Below, piece by piece: positions 10,447 through 23,404 of a DNA stretch of 64,000 bases. A program made the translations under genes and the position numbers. The DNA lies in the NCBI GenBank assembly GCA_022495995.1, contig JAFEMH010001473.1, positions 248,001 to 312,000 of the forward strand. The letters run 5' to 3'. The notes beneath the pieces were generated by a model that was not told the DNA's origin, made no database searches, and saw only the letters and a list, made by a program, of their open reading frames with translations. The DNA is from Adenophora triphylla var. japonica (lineage: Eukaryota > Streptophyta > Magnoliopsida > Asterales > Campanulaceae). Every line of letters begins with the position of its first letter. Within the stretch, counting starts at the first letter, position 1.

Positions 10447-11860
10447 TGTTGGGTTTTAGGGTTACATACGCAGCGGAAGACTTGGAATATAAATCAAAAC
10501 CCTAGACATGAATCCGTTTAATATGAATAGATTAAAACATGAATATAGATTTACTAACCTTTGTTGCGATTTTGTCTTTCGTATACGGATTCGTTATTCA
10601 GCTTGAATCGTAGACGAAACTTTGATCTTCTACTTTGTTCTTCCTTGTGATGAATCAACGATGAAAGGTCTTCAAGCTTTAGGTGATAAAGCAACCACCC
10701 TCTATTGGTAATCCACACGCGAATGAACCAAGATATGTATCTTATTGGATTGCTAGATGATCCTAGATTGTTGAAACTCTTTTCAACAATCTATGCCTAT
10801 TATGGAATTGAATCTGGAGAGTTTTGATCTTTGATTCGTAATCAAGATTAACCAACTAGTGTTTTTCAAACCCTAATTTTCGTCTATCTTGGCTTAGGCA
10901 AAAGGGTCTATTTATACTTTATAAATATCCCTAACACTTAGGGAGAAAAACCCTAATCCAAGTCAAAATCGGAAGCTGCCAGACCTTGGGAACGGACGCT
11001 CCCCTGCTTTGGGAGCAGACGCTCTCCAATTTCAGTAGCTTTACCCGGTTTTAACCAAGTGGCCCTTGCTTGGGAGCGGACGCTCCCCCTGTCCAGAAAT
11101 TGATTTTCATATTGAGAGTCATTTTCAATTCGTTTTTTGTGTGTGACCCTATAGGAATTATATTTATGTTGGTAGTGAGTTGAAACATCAATCCTCACAA
11201 GACATAAATGGTCTCTAGCAAGCCATTATGTCCACCCAATTAAATATAACATCAAAGCTTGATTCATTGATAGATCATTGTCACAATCCCTTTATCACAC
11301 AATGTCGTATTGAACATAAGTCATGGTCCATGTCAACTTATATTGTTCAATGCTTTCTCAACTCCGAATATGTTAACAATCCAAGTGCATTTGATCTCTA
11401 TCAAATCTCTTGAGTATGGACATACATTTCATCAACACTATTCATCGAGGGGCCTAAACAAACATCTCTCTTTACGAGGGATAAATCCCATCTTGACTTA
11501 TCATTCTTCCCTACAAGAATCCAGTTATGCCAACATAGCCCTTATTGCTATCCTATTAATAGTGTTAGACTACATCAAACACAACATTCATCATGTGGAA
11601 GACGATGATAATCTCAGGTACTAAGGATTCTAATGACACGACTATCATGAGAGTTTAATCATGACATATATGACCATAGACCACGTCATAAATCTCATAG
11701 ATGGGTTGGTCCAGTACCTTGTTCTCTAACAAGTATCCTCAAACATGTAAAACATATAATAATCAAGATAAACATTCTCTATTATAAATGGTAAAGACGA
11801 TTACATAACGGTATTAGTTATTAGTCAAAATAACTATAAGTCTAGGGCATAACACCAACA
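10447..11860 (-). repeat. 3' LTR of the minus-strand Copia
   Basis: Plus-strand ends are TGTTGGGTTTTAGGG and GGGCATAACACCAACA. The minus-strand TATA box lies at about 10908-10917. Compared with the 5' LTR it lacks about 100 bp near 11735 but keeps a fuller palindrome cassette. Confidence 0.92.
10988..11087 (-). promoter_or_regulatory. U3 palindrome cassette, GGGAGCG type
   Basis: Three modules: GGGAACGGACGCTCCC (10988-11003), GGGAGCAGACGCTCTCC (about 11011-11027) and GGGAGCGGACGCTCCC (11072-11087). Each has 7-nt arms around a 2-nt centre. The 5' LTR of the same element keeps only one half-module (gggagcgga near 19076), so the cassette was lost there by deletion. Confidence 0.75.
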
Positions 11861-12026
11861 ATCTCCCACTTGCACTAGGCCCAATCTCATATGTATCCTA
11901 TACCCATGGACCTAACATGACCATCATGCTTTGCTTGTGCGAGGGGCTTTGTAAGCGGTTCCCCTATGTTATCGTCAGTTGATACTTTACATATCTTAAC
12001 GTTCTCGAATGAGGTGGACACGTCTA

Positions 12027-13717
12027 TGTTGGGTTTTGGGGTTACAAACGCAGCAGAAGATTTAATTTTAACATCAAAACCCTAGCCCTAAGATCCGTAT
12101 AGCATGAAGAGATTAGAAATTAATATGAGATAGAATTTACATACCTTGAATGCGATGAAGTTTAAACTTGAATTCGAATCTGAAAATCGAATCTCAAAAC
12201 GAATATCAAAACCGTTGATGAAGGTTTTGATCTTCTCCTTGTTCTTTACCTTGTGAAGAATCGATGATTGAAGACTTCAAGCTTTTGGTGATTAACCTAT
12301 CACCCTCTATCGGTAATCCACACTCGAACGGACCAAGAACGATTCTTGATTGATTGCTAGATGATCCAATTATTGAAAATGATTTTCAATAATCAATGGC
12401 AAAAGGATTTTGATCTTTGATTCTAAATCTAGATCTCAATTTTGTGTTTCATAAACCCAAAATTACTTGTGTTTTTGGCTGACCATGGCTCCTATTTATA
12501 CTAAGTATAAATCCTTAACTTTTAGGGGAGAATCCTTGTCAAAAACCAACACCAAATCAGCAAAGGAAAAGCAATACGTACCATAATTAGCTGCTGGCAT
12601 GATTCGTCCCCAGGGGCACGAGTCGTGCCTTATGCCCAATTACGTCATACGACTTAACGAACCAGTTTTCCAGGTTACCAAATCAAAGGGGCACGAGTCG
12701 TGCCTGAGGGCACGAGTCGTGAGCACGACTCATCCCACAGGGCACGAGTCATCCCTATTTGCACACCCTCAGAAACTGTCGTCCCTTGCCAAGGCACGAA
12801 TTGAGCCAATGGGGCACGACTCGTCCCCTGAAACATCAGTCATCCTAGAGTCGTCCCCAGAGCCCAAAATTCACCCTTTTAGCCATTTTTAATCCGTTCT
12901 TTTGTGTGTGATCCTTTAGGAATTATATTTTATGTTGATAGTGAGTTGAAACATCAACCTCATAAGACATAAGTGATTTCTAGCAAATCATTATGTCCAC
13001 CCAATTAAATATCACATCAAAGCTTGATTCCTTGATAATCAAATATCACAATCCCTTTGTCCACGATGTCCAATTGAACATGAGTCATGGTCTATGTCAA
13101 CTCATCTTGTTCAATGTTTTCTCGATTTCGAATATGTTGATAATCCAAATGTATTTGATCTCTATCAAATCACTTGAGTGTGGCCACACATTTCATCAAC
13201 ATCATTCATCGAGGGGCCCAAGTAAATATCTCTCTTCATAAGAGGGACAAATCCCATCTTGACTTATCATTCTTCCCTACATGAATCCAATCATGCTAAC
13301 ATAGCCCTTATTGCTATCCGATTAAAGATAGTGTTAGACTATATCAAACACGATCTTCGTCATGTGGAAGACGATGATAATCTCAGGTATAAGGATTCAA
13401 TAACACGACTATCATGAGATTTATTCATGACACATATGACTATTGACCATGTCATAAATCTCATCGGTAGGTCATGTCCAATACTTATTCTCTAGCAAGT
13501 ATCCATAAGTGTAATATGCATCACATGCATATAATCATCTCCATGATTATCCACTACCAACTTATACTAGTTGTTCACAACAACTAGGGACGCAATTCAA
13601 TATAATAAACAAGCAAACATATAATGAATAGAATAAATGCACTCTATAATAAATAATAAAGATGATACATAACGGTTCAAGTCAATCATAACGATAGCCT
13701 AGGGCATTACACCAATA
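12027..13717 (-). repeat. Solo Copia LTR nested in Copia pol
   Basis: It is bordered by a perfect 5-bp duplication GTCTA (12022-12026 and 13718-13722). Removing it restores the RNase H coding sequence seen in the plus-strand element near 27205-27230. It starts TGTTGGGTTTTGGGG and ends CACCAATA (CACCAACA with one change). The minus-strand TATA box is at 12492-12500 and the stem-loop at about 12369-12394. Confidence 0.93.
12602..12858 (-). promoter_or_regulatory. U3 palindrome cassette, GGCACGAGTCGTGCC type
   Basis: About eight modules of GGCACGAGTCGTGCC or partial forms, beginning with GGGGCACGAGTCGTGCC at 12613-12629. It lies about 100 bp upstream (minus strand) of the TATA box. It is the same type as in the LTRs at 21063 and 27391, but different from the LTR at 10447 of the element into which it inserted. 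Confidence 0.75.
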
Positions 13718-16700
13718 GTCTAAGTATGTGTTTGGATCGTTGATGTGACCTTGATTCCTTTGCTTGGGCAATGGCACCATTGTTGTCATAATAAAGTTCC
13801 ACCAGATTAGTGATACTTAGAATGACTTCCAAATCACTAATGAACTTCTTGATCCAAACTGCCTCTTTAGCTGCATCGGATGTCGCTATATACTCGGCCT
13901 CAGTTGTAGAATCGGCTAAGGTACTCTACTTGGAACTCTTCCAACAAATCGCACCTCCGTTAAGCATAAATACAAACCCCGATTGCGATCTAAAATCATC
14001 TTTGTCTGTTTGGAAGCTTGCATCTGTGTAACCCTTTACAACAAGATCATCTTCCATCCCTCCAAAGACCAAGAACGCATCCTTAGTCCTTCTTATGTAC
14101 TTAAGGATCGTCTTAACTGCCATCCAATGGTTTTCACTAGGATCATATTGGTATCTGCTCATCATGCTTAGAGCATACAAGACATCATGTCTAGTACAAA
14201 TCATGGCATACATGATAGATCCAATTGCCGAGGCATATGGAATCTCATTCATTCTCTTTAGCTCACCAGTTGTCTTAGGACACTGAGTCTTGCTAAGAGT
14301 AATACCATGACCCATTGGCAAGTTTCCTCTCTTAGAATTTTCCATCTTGAATCTTCTAAAAACTTTGTCAATGTAAGTACTTTGACTCAAACCAATCATC
14401 CTTTTAGATCTATCTCTATAGATCTTGATGCCAAGGATGTAGGCGGCTTCACCCATATCTTTCATTGAGAAACACTTCCCTAACCAAGACTTGACAGTCT
14501 GAAGTGCATGAATATCGTTTCCAATAAGTAAGATATCACCGAGATTCAATATTAGAAATAGCACTATGCTCCCACTGATCTTCATGTATACACATGGTTC
14601 ATTTTCATTCTTGATGAAGCCAAACTCTATGATCGATTCATCAAAATGAAGATTCCAACTCCTAGAAGCTTGCTTCAACCCATATATGGATCTTTGCAAC
14701 TTGCATACTTTATTAGAATTTCTTGGATTGACAAACCCTTCAGGCTGTGTCATGAACATATCCTCAAGTAGCTTCCCATTTAGGAAAGCTGTTTTGACAT
14801 CTATTTGCCATATCTCATAGTCGTAATATGACAATTAAAATTCTAATAGACTTAAGCATTGCAACAGGCGAAAAGGTTTCATCATAGTCAATACCATAAA
14901 TTTGACTATATCCCTTTGCTACAAGCCTAGCCTTGTAAGTATGCACCTTACCATCCATGTCGGTCTTTTTCTTGAAGACCCACTTGCACCCTATAGTTTT
15001 TACACCTTCAGGTGGATCAATCAAGTTCCAAACTTGATTATCATGCATGAATTGTAATTCGGATTCCATGGCTCCTAGCCATTTATCTGAATCAGGAGTG
15101 GACATCGCCTCTTGATAGGAAGTAGGTTCGTCATTCTCAATCAATTCAACTTCATTACTTTTCGATACGAGAAATAGATATCTCTCGGGTTCGGATCGTA
15201 ACCTATCCGATCTACGATGGACTTGTGTATCTTGAACCGGTTCCACAACTCCTTGTGAACTTGGTTCCGTCTCTACTCTCGGTTCCATTTTATCTTTGAG
15301 CTCTTGAACTTCTTCAAGATTAATTTTACTCCCACTAAATCCTTTATTGAGAAACTGTTTCTCAAGAAAAGTATCATATTGAGCAACAAACACTTTGTTC
15401 TCATTGCCGTTGTAAAAGTAATATCCTTTAGTTTCCTTAGGATAACCAACGAAAATAACTTTGTCAGATTTTGGTGCTAACTTATCGGAGACAAGTCTCT
15501 TCACATAAGCTTCGCAACCCCAAATCTTCATGAAAGACAAATTTGGTTTTCTTCCATGCCACATCTCATGTGGGGTCTTAGGAGCCGATTTAGTAGGGAC
15601 TCTGTTTAGTGTGAATGCAGCAGTCTCTAATACATGTCCCCAAAAGGAAATAGGAAGGTCAACTTGACTCATCATCGAACGAACCATGTCCAACAAGGTT
15701 CTATTACCCCTCTCAGACACACCATTCCATTGTGGTGTTTCGGGTGGAGTCAACTCTGAAATGATTCCATAGTTTTTGAGATGATTATCAAACTCTTGGC
15801 TTAAATATTCACCACCTCAATTTGATCGAAGTACTTTAATAGTTTTGCCAAGTTGATTTTGTACTTCATTTTGAAATATTCTAAATATCTCAAACGATTC
15901 ACTTTTGGACTTCATCAGATAGACATAGCCATATCTAGATAAGTCATCAGTGAATGTAATGAAATATCGAAATTCTCCCCTAGCAATGCTACTTAATGGT
16001 CCACATACATCTGTATGTACTAGGGCCAATAAGTCACTAGCCCTTCCATTACTCTTAGTGTAGTGTGGTTTGGTCATTTTACCTAATAAACAAGATTCAC
16101 ATATCTCGTATGATTCATAATCATGTGAATCTAAAAGTCCATCTTTATGGAGTTTAGAAATACGTTTCTCATTTATATGACCAAACTGGCAATGCCACAT
16201 GAATGTGTTGTTCACATCATTCGTTTTAGATTTCTTATTTACATTATATATATATCTTCAATATCATTTTGTTTCTCAACATCTAGGATATAAAGACCAT
16301 TAAATGAATTTACAATACAATAAAGCATATCATTTAAATAAATAGAAAACTTCTTATTCTCAATAATAAGAAACCTATATCCTTAATTATCCAAACAAGA
16401 AACAGAAATAATATTCCTACTCAAATCCGGAACGTAATAACAATTGTTCAAAACAAGTATTAGTCCACTAGGTAAAGTAACTTCATAAGTTCCTATGGCT
16501 AATGCAGCAACTCTTGCTCCATTCCCCACACATAGGTCCACTTCACCCTCTTTGAGTAGCTTTCTATTCTTTAGCCCATGAACATTTAAACAAATGTGAG
16601 TTCCACATCCAGTATCCAATACCCATGAGAAAGAAGTAGAAAAGAAATTATCTATCATATAGATACCTAAAGCAGCAGCAATCGTATTGCCCTTCTTCGC

Positions 16701-17531
16701 TTTTAGGCCTTCCTTATAAGCCTTGCAGTTTCGCTTCCAATGACCAACCTCTTGCCAATGGTAGCAAATTGCATCCTTTTGAGACACTTTGGGTTTAGCC
16801 TCTTCGTTATTGGCAACTTTTGCCTTAGGTTTAGCAACCTTTGCTTTACCTTCTTTGCCTTCCGTTTTGAACCCCTTTCCTTTGTTAACCATTAACACAT
16901 TTGCGGTACTAGGCTTCTTGATATTTTTCTCTGCAGTCTTAAGCATCGCATGCAATTGTGACAGATTTTTCTCCATTCCACTCATGTTATAGTTCATAAT
17001 GAAATTACCATAACTTTCAGGAAATGAATTCAATATCGTATCCGTTGCGAGTTGCAAACTCATAGGATACCCAAGCCTATCAAGGTGCTCAATATATCCT
17101 TTCATCTTAAGGATATGAGGACCTACCGATTGACCCTCTTGCATCTTGCATGCAGTAAGAGCTTTCACCACATCATCCCTCTCTTGCCTGGCTTGCACTT
17201 GGAACATTTTCTTTAAGTGCTGTGCTAGGTCAAAAGCAGCTTCCATGTGTTCAAGGTCCTTCTGAAGAGCCTTACACACGGTGGCAAGCATAAGGCAAGC
17301 AACATCATTAGAATCATCAACATGTTTCTTATGTTGCTCCTTATCTTCCCTTGCAACATTGGCAGCGGGTTCTGCAGGAATATGTTCGTCAAGAATGTAC
17401 AATTTCTTTTATTGCCTAAGAACAATTCTTAAGCTTCTGATCCAATCAGAATAGTTTGTACCATTCTCTTTGAGCTTGTCCTTCTCAAGGACGGATCGCA
17501 GTGACAAGGGTTGATTATTGTGTGATGCCAT

Positions 17532-18520
17532 TTCTACAATAAGATATACATACAATATGATCACATATAAGTATCAATTCATTTACCATCTAAGAGACAA
17601 ATAATTTATTTCATAAATACTCCCACTAAATTATAATCCTTCAAATACAAGCATGTATCATATAATAATAATGGGCTAAAATCCATATTTCACTTAATTT
17701 TGGTTTAACTGAGTCAATGCCCGAAATCAAGCTATTTAGGTAGATAACATTTATCAATCATATCATATATGACTCTTAGATATTTTATGAGATTCTAGAC
17801 ATCTTATGTCAACACATGTTTTAATCTCATCTATGCCTTGGGTCAAAAATCTTTTGAAAGCATCAATTAAGTTTAACCTTTTTCAAACGTATGAGACACA
17901 TTGAACGATGCACCCAACTGAGTCAAAACTACATCAACCGTTATCTCATCTTGATCCATGTTCAGATATAATGATGCACCCAACTGAGTCGAAACTACAT
18001 CAAAATACCTGAATATTTCACAAGTGTTCTAATCAAGTGGTGGCATAAAACTTAAACATTTAAGAAGGTTTTTCCATATAGCAACAAACATCGCATGGTT
18101 GTATATGAAACTTATGTGTGCATAATCATGAACATGAGATTTCACATAATATCCTACTTTAGGATCATACAAATAATCATGTAATAAATAAAAATTATTA
18201 ATTACATAATTATTCAATTCTCAAAATTTAAGGATTCAAATAATCATGTTAATCGAATTAAAGATGAACATCAAATCCAAAACAAACAATTTGTTTCAAT
18301 TTGAGAATTTACTAATCTAATTAATCAAATTAAAGAGATCAATAACCCATGTAGAAGATTAATTACATCAATCATCGATTAATCATAATCATGTTATATT
18401 GCATGTAATTGTTTCATAAAACAATACACATAAAATCATCAATCTATATCATCTAGCATGTTAAAGCATATAATCCAATTATATCTAGCATGCCAATTTT
18501 AACCTAATCATGATTAAACG
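17532..18520 (-). other. Copia 5' leader
   Basis: Untranslated leader between the primer site and the gag start. It holds two copies of a segment containing gatgcacccaactgagtc (about 17909-17928 and 17972-17991), also duplicated in the plus-strand element at about 22950-23035, so the duplication is a family feature. Confidence 0.7.
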
Positions 18521-18534
18521 TGGCTCTGATACCA
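18521..18534 (-). other. Primer binding site, initiator-Met tRNA
   Basis: The minus strand reads TGGTATCAGAGCCA next to the 5' LTR, complementary to the 3' end of plant initiator Met tRNA. It primes minus-strand cDNA synthesis in Copia elements. Confidence 0.9.
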
Positions 18535-18535
18535 C

Positions 18536-19951
18536 TATTTGGTTTTGGGGTTACATACGCTGCGGAAGACTTGGAATATAAATCAAAACCCTAGCCATGA
18601 ATCCGTTTAATATGAATAGATTAAAACATGAATATAGATTTACTAACCTTTGTTGCGATTTTGTCTTTCGTATACGGATTCGTAATTCAGCTTGAATCGT
18701 AGACGAAACTTTGATCTTCTACTTTGTTCTTCCTTGTGATGAATCAACGATGAAAGGTCTTCAAGATATAGGTGATAAAGCAACCACCCTCTATTGATAA
18801 TCCACACGCGAACGAACCAAGATCTGTATCTTGTTAGATTGCTAGATGATCCTTGATTGTTGAAACTCTTTTCAACAATCTATGGCTATTATGGAATTGA
18901 ATCTGGAGAGTTTTGATCTTTGATTCGTAATCAAGATCAACCAATTAGTGTTTCTCAAACCCTAATTTTCGTTTATCTTGGCATAGGCAAAAGGGTCTAT
19001 TTATACTTTATAAATATCCCTAACACTTAGGGAGAAAAACCCTAATCCAAGCTAAAACCGGAAGCTGTCAGACCATGGGAGCGGAAACTGATTTTTATAT
19101 TGAGAGCCATTTTCAATCCGTTCTTTGTGTGTGACCCTATAGGAATTATATTTATGTTGGTAGTGAGTTGAAACATCAATCTTCACAAGACATAAGTGGT
19201 CTCTAGCAAGCCATTATGTCCACCCAATTAAATATAACATCAAAGCTTCATTCCTTGATAGATCATTGTCACAATCCATTTATCACATGATGTCGTATTG
19301 AACATAAGTCATGGTCCATGTCAACTTATATTGTTCAATGCTTTCTCGACTCCGAATATGTTGATAATCCAAGTGCATTTGATCTCTATCAAATCTCTTG
19401 AGTATGGCCATACATTTCATCAATACTATTCATCGAGGGGCCCAAATAATCATTTCTCTTTACGAGGGATAAATCCCATCTTGACTTATCATTCTTTCCT
19501 ACAAGAATCCGGTTATGCCAACATAGCGCTTATTGCTATCCTGTTAAAGATAGTTTTAGACTACATCAAACACAACGTTCATCATGTGGAAGACGATGAT
19601 AATCTCAGGTACTAAGGATTCTAATGACACGACTATCATGAGATTTAATCATGACATATATGACCATAGACCACGTCATAAATCTCATAGATGGGTCGAT
19701 CCAATACCTTGTTCTCTAACAAGTACCCATAAGCGTAATGTGCATCCCCATGCATATAATCATCTCTATGATTATCCATTACCAACTTATACTAGTTATT
19801 CACAATAACTAGGGACACCGATTATTATAACAAACATGTAAAACATATAATAATCAAGATAAATATTCTCTATCATAAATGGTAAAGACGATTACATAAC
19901 GGTATTAGTTATGAGTCAAAATAAATATAAGCCTAGGGCATAGCACCAAGC
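18536..19951 (-). repeat. 5' LTR of the minus-strand Copia
   Basis: It begins TATTTGGTTTTGGGG (TGTTGGG with changes) and ends near TAGCACCAAGC. TATA on the minus strand is near 18998-19008 and the stem-loop is at 18855-18880. The palindrome cassette is reduced to one half-module. Confidence 0.9.
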
Positions 19952-21062
19952 CCCTTTGCATGCTGAAATCGATTTTGTGGGGAAGTCCTTGCAGATTTGT
20001 GCGCTGCTTTGCGTGTATGAGACGGAAGTTCACCCTCCCTCCTTTTTTTATGACCCACACTTTGTTTTGCCTAGACCACAATTTCAGGTTTTCAATCTAG
20101 CGGGCATCTCTTTTGTAATTTTATTAGGATTCCTTGAATTAAATCCTCTTGCTTTGATTGGGCAAGAAGTGTACATTGACTCTAGGGAAGTGGAGGAGGA
20201 TATTTTGATTTTTTGACAAAGAGACTTTTGTTTTGGGGGACTCCCTACGACTCTAAGAGGGATACCAACTCGATTTATGGAAAGAGTTATTACCTTTTTA
20301 GGGAGGACTTTTGACCTTTTGGGAGGTACACTTTGTAGTAGCCTCTGCATTGACTCTTATGAGAGACTCAAGGAAGCGATAATGATTCATTTAGAGAGAA
20401 GAGAAGGGAATCCCCAATTTGATTGCAAAAATTTGGGGTGTAGGTGAGTGAAAGAGACCTCTAGACTAGAAAAGAAATGCTAATGACTAAATTTAAGAAA
20501 GCTGTTCCATCTCTTCTTACATTAATGTTTATTTTGATTGCCTTGCAATTGAGCCTACAAAGATGTCTTGACAAATTTCGAGAAGAAGACTAATCACCAT
20601 AACAATATAAGGATAAACACTTCTTTCTTCTTGCATGAGACCGAACCCAAAGTTGCCTACGTTCTTCTCAAGGTGAGAAGCTCAGGTCATCGTAGTTCTT
20701 GTTAATGCTTCATTTCTTGCTTTGCTCTCAAAGTTTGTGATAAAGGAATTTGATTTTGCCTTTGTCCTTCTTTTCATCGTGATCTTTTTTTTGAAAGTAT
20801 ACATCTGCAGTTTCATGATTCCTTCTTTTGTAGGGTTTAGGGGTTATTCCAAGGTTCCTATATGAGCCAAGTGGTAGCCAAAATTATTGTGTGCTGAAAA
20901 AATTAGTTAGAGGGAATCTTTGAGATCCACAAAGAGAGTCAAAGGAATTGATAGGTCTTTAGGGGTGCCCTTAGGTGCATTCCATGAATGACCTAGGTTA
21001 TGTCTAGGGGCTGTATAGGTGGTATGTGGCATAGATAGAGGGGATGACTCGGGAGTGAAATA
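19952..21062. other. Unassigned repeat debris
   Basis: No gene is supported. It contains a minus-strand copy of the CTACG..CGTAG hairpin block (about 20657-20695) and a fragment (about 20810-20910) matching 6870-6960, both pointing to Gypsy leader or LTR remnants. Confidence 0.45.
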
Positions 21063-22760
21063 TGTTGGTGTAATGCCCTAGGCGTTTAGTTATGTTTGAC
21101 TTATAACTTAAACCGCTATGTAATCGTCTTTATCATTTATCATAGAGAAAGTTTATTTAGTTCATTATATGTTTACATGTTTATTATATTGAACTGCGTC
21201 CCTAGTTATTATGAATATCTAGTATAAGTTGGTAATGGATAATCATGAAGATGGTTATATGCATGTGATGCACATTACACTTGTAGATAATTGCTAGAGA
21301 ACAAGTATTGGACTTGACCTACTTATGAGATTTATGAAATGGTATGTTGTTATGATTAAATCTCATGATAGTCGTGACATTGTAATCCTTTGTACCTGAG
21401 ATTATCATCATCTTCCACATGATGAACATTATATTTGATATAGTCTAACACTATCTTTAATCGGATAGCAATAAGGGCTATGTTAGCACGATTGGATTCT
21501 TGTAGGAAAGAATGATAAGTCAAGATGGGATTTGTCCCTCTCGTTGAGAGAGATGTTTGCTTGGGCCCCTCGATGAATGATGTTGATGAAATGTGTGGCC
21601 ACACTCAAGTGATTTGATAGAGATCAAATGAATTTGGATTATCAACATACTCAAAATCGAGAAAGCATTGAACATGTGAAGTTGACATGGACCATGACTC
21701 ATGTTCAATTGACATCGTGGACAAAGGGATTGTGACATTTGATCTATCAAGGAATCAAGATTTGATGTTATATTAATTGGGTGGATATAATGGTTAGCTA
21801 GAAACTACTTATGTCTTGTGAGGTCGATGTTTCGACTCACTACCAACATAATATAATTCCTATTGGGTCACTCGCAAAGAACGAATTGATCATTAGCTGA
21901 AAGTTGGAATTGGAAATTTGGGCTTGGCATGACTCGTGCCCAGGAGCACGACTTGTGCTCTGGGTCACGACTCATGCTAAGGGTCACAACTGGTGACAAG
22001 GCAGTACGACTGCGTTTTGGGCGTCAAAGGATTGACTCGTTGATTGTTTGAGTTTGTGGGACTAGGCACGACTCGTGCCCTTGGGTACGAGTCGTTCCCT
22101 TGATCAGCACGAGTGCATATTTTGTCACGAGTCATGGTACGACTGGTTTTTGGCTTAGGGCATTCGTGATAGCCTGGAACGACTTGTGGCATGAGTCGTG
22201 CCCAGGAGCACGAGTCGTGCCCTGAGCCAATTTCAGCTAGTCCGCGATTTCCTTTGGCGATTTGGTTTTGGTATTGACAAGGATTCTTTCCCTAATTGTT
22301 AGGGATTTATATGTGATATACAATCCTTTGGTTGCCATAAACCCCTCTCCTAACACATTGTTCTAGGTTTATGAAATTCTAGAGATTTGATATTTGATTG
22401 AGAATCCAAATCAAATAAATCCCAAATAATTTCATTGTTTCTGCATTGATTATTGGAAAACGTTTTCAATAATCGGAGGATCATCTATCAATCCAACAAG
22501 AAGAGTTCTTAGTTCGTTCGCGTGTGGATCACCATTAGAGGGAGATTACTTTATTTCCTAAAGCTTGAAGATCTCCATTGTTGATTCATCACCAATGTAG
22601 AACAAGGAAGAAGAAGATCCATTTTGAATAAACAAATCGCATTAAGGTATGTAAATTCTATTTCATGTTTCTAATCTCTTCATGCTAGACGGATTAAAGG
22701 GCTAGGGTTTTGTTGTTTTTCAAAGTTCTTCCGCTGCGTTTGTAACCCCAAAACCCAACA
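21063..22760 (+). repeat. Copia LTR 1
   Basis: Starts TGTTGGTGTAATGCCCTAGG and ends CCCCAAAACCCAACA. Compared with LTR 2 it has lost AATA from the TATA box (gatatacaatcc versus gatataaatacaatcc, near 22313), while LTR 2 has a separate deletion of about 200 bp near 27616. The stem-loop is at about 22448-22474. Confidence 0.93.
21927..22222 (+). promoter_or_regulatory. U3 palindrome cassette, GGCACGACTCGTGCC type
   Basis: Roughly ten full or half modules, from GGCATGACTCGTGCC (21927-21941) to AGCACGAGTCGTGCC near 22207-22221, including the perfect-arm GGCACGACTCGTGCC at 22065-22079. It lies about 90 bp upstream of the damaged TATA box. Confidence 0.75.
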
Positions 22761-22761
22761 C

Positions 22762-22774
22762 TGGTATCATAGCC
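22762..22774 (+). other. Primer binding site, initiator-Met tRNA
   Basis: TGGTATCATAGCC follows LTR 1 after one spacer base and matches the plant initiator-Met tRNA 3' end apart from one base. Confidence 0.88.
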
Positions 22775-23404
22775 GTGTTTATCATGATTAGGATTGAAAT
22801 TGGCATGCTAGATTTAATTTTATTAAATGTTTTACATGCTATATGAAATAGATCTATGTTTTTATGTATAAAACCTTCTAAATATTTATGTTTTATACCA
22901 TCCCTTAATTAGAACACTTGTGATATTTTAGGGTATTTTGATGTAGTTTCGACTCAGTTGGGTGCATCATTATATCTTAGTTTGTGATCAAGATGAGATA
23001 ATGGTTGATGTAGTTTTGACTCAGTTGGGTGCATCGTTCCATGTTTCATACGTTTGAAAAAGGTTTGACTTAATTGGTACTTTCAAATGAGATTTGACCC
23101 AAGGCATAGATGAGATTAAAACATGTTTTTGACATATGATGTCTAAGGAAATCTCATAAAAGATCTAAGAGTCATATATGATATGATTGATGTTATCTAC
23201 CTAAATAGCTTGATTTCGGGCATTGACTCAATTAAACCAAAATCAAGTGAAATATGAATCTTAGTCTACTATGATTATATGATACATGTTTGTATTTGAA
23301 GGTGTATAATTTAGTGGGAGTATTTATAAAATACATTATTTGTTCTTAGATGATAAATGTGTTGATACTTATGTGTTTCATTGTTTGCATATTTTATTGT
23401 AGTA

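Larger units (their letters stand above)
11875..17531 (-). pseudogene. Copia gag-pol polyprotein, inactivated
   Basis: From the ATG at 17531 the frame runs MASHNNQPLSLRSVLEKDKL, typical of plant Copia gag. A stop follows near 17410. The gag zinc knuckle reads CYHWQEVGHWKRNC, with its second Cys replaced by Trp. The protease has WVLDTGCGTHIC. Integrase has WHCQFGHINEKRISKL and HTDVCGPLSS, but the second catalytic site reads RSN-stop-GGEY, losing both the Asp and the frame. Reverse transcriptase has PPEGVKTIGCKWVFKKK, but YVDD is changed to NLGD at 14535-14549. RNase H follows (YTDASFQTDKDDFRSQSGF). The C-terminus (11875-12021) is cut off by the solo LTR. Enzymatically dead. Order gag-PR-INT-RT-RH proves Copia; the lineage (Tork/TAR-like?) is unsure. 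Confidence 0.93.
10447..19951 (-). mobile_element. Ty1/Copia retrotransposon, minus strand, with nested solo LTR
   Basis: The 3' LTR (10447-11860) is followed, read backwards, by a polypurine tract (AAGTGGGAGAT complement at 11861), pol, gag, an initiator-Met primer site (18521-18534) and the 5' LTR (18536-19951). A same-family solo LTR (12027-13717) sits in the RNase H region. Excluding it, the internal part is about 5.0 kb. The two LTRs agree closely outside two indels, so the insertion is fairly young. The outer flanks (TCCCA on the left, about CCCTT on the right) do not form a clear duplication, and the last bases of the 5' LTR have decayed. Confidence 0.92.

Noticed and set aside
10442..19956. 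Target-site duplication for the minus-strand Copia element
   Set aside because: TCCCA on the left and the decayed right border do not match; not claimed.
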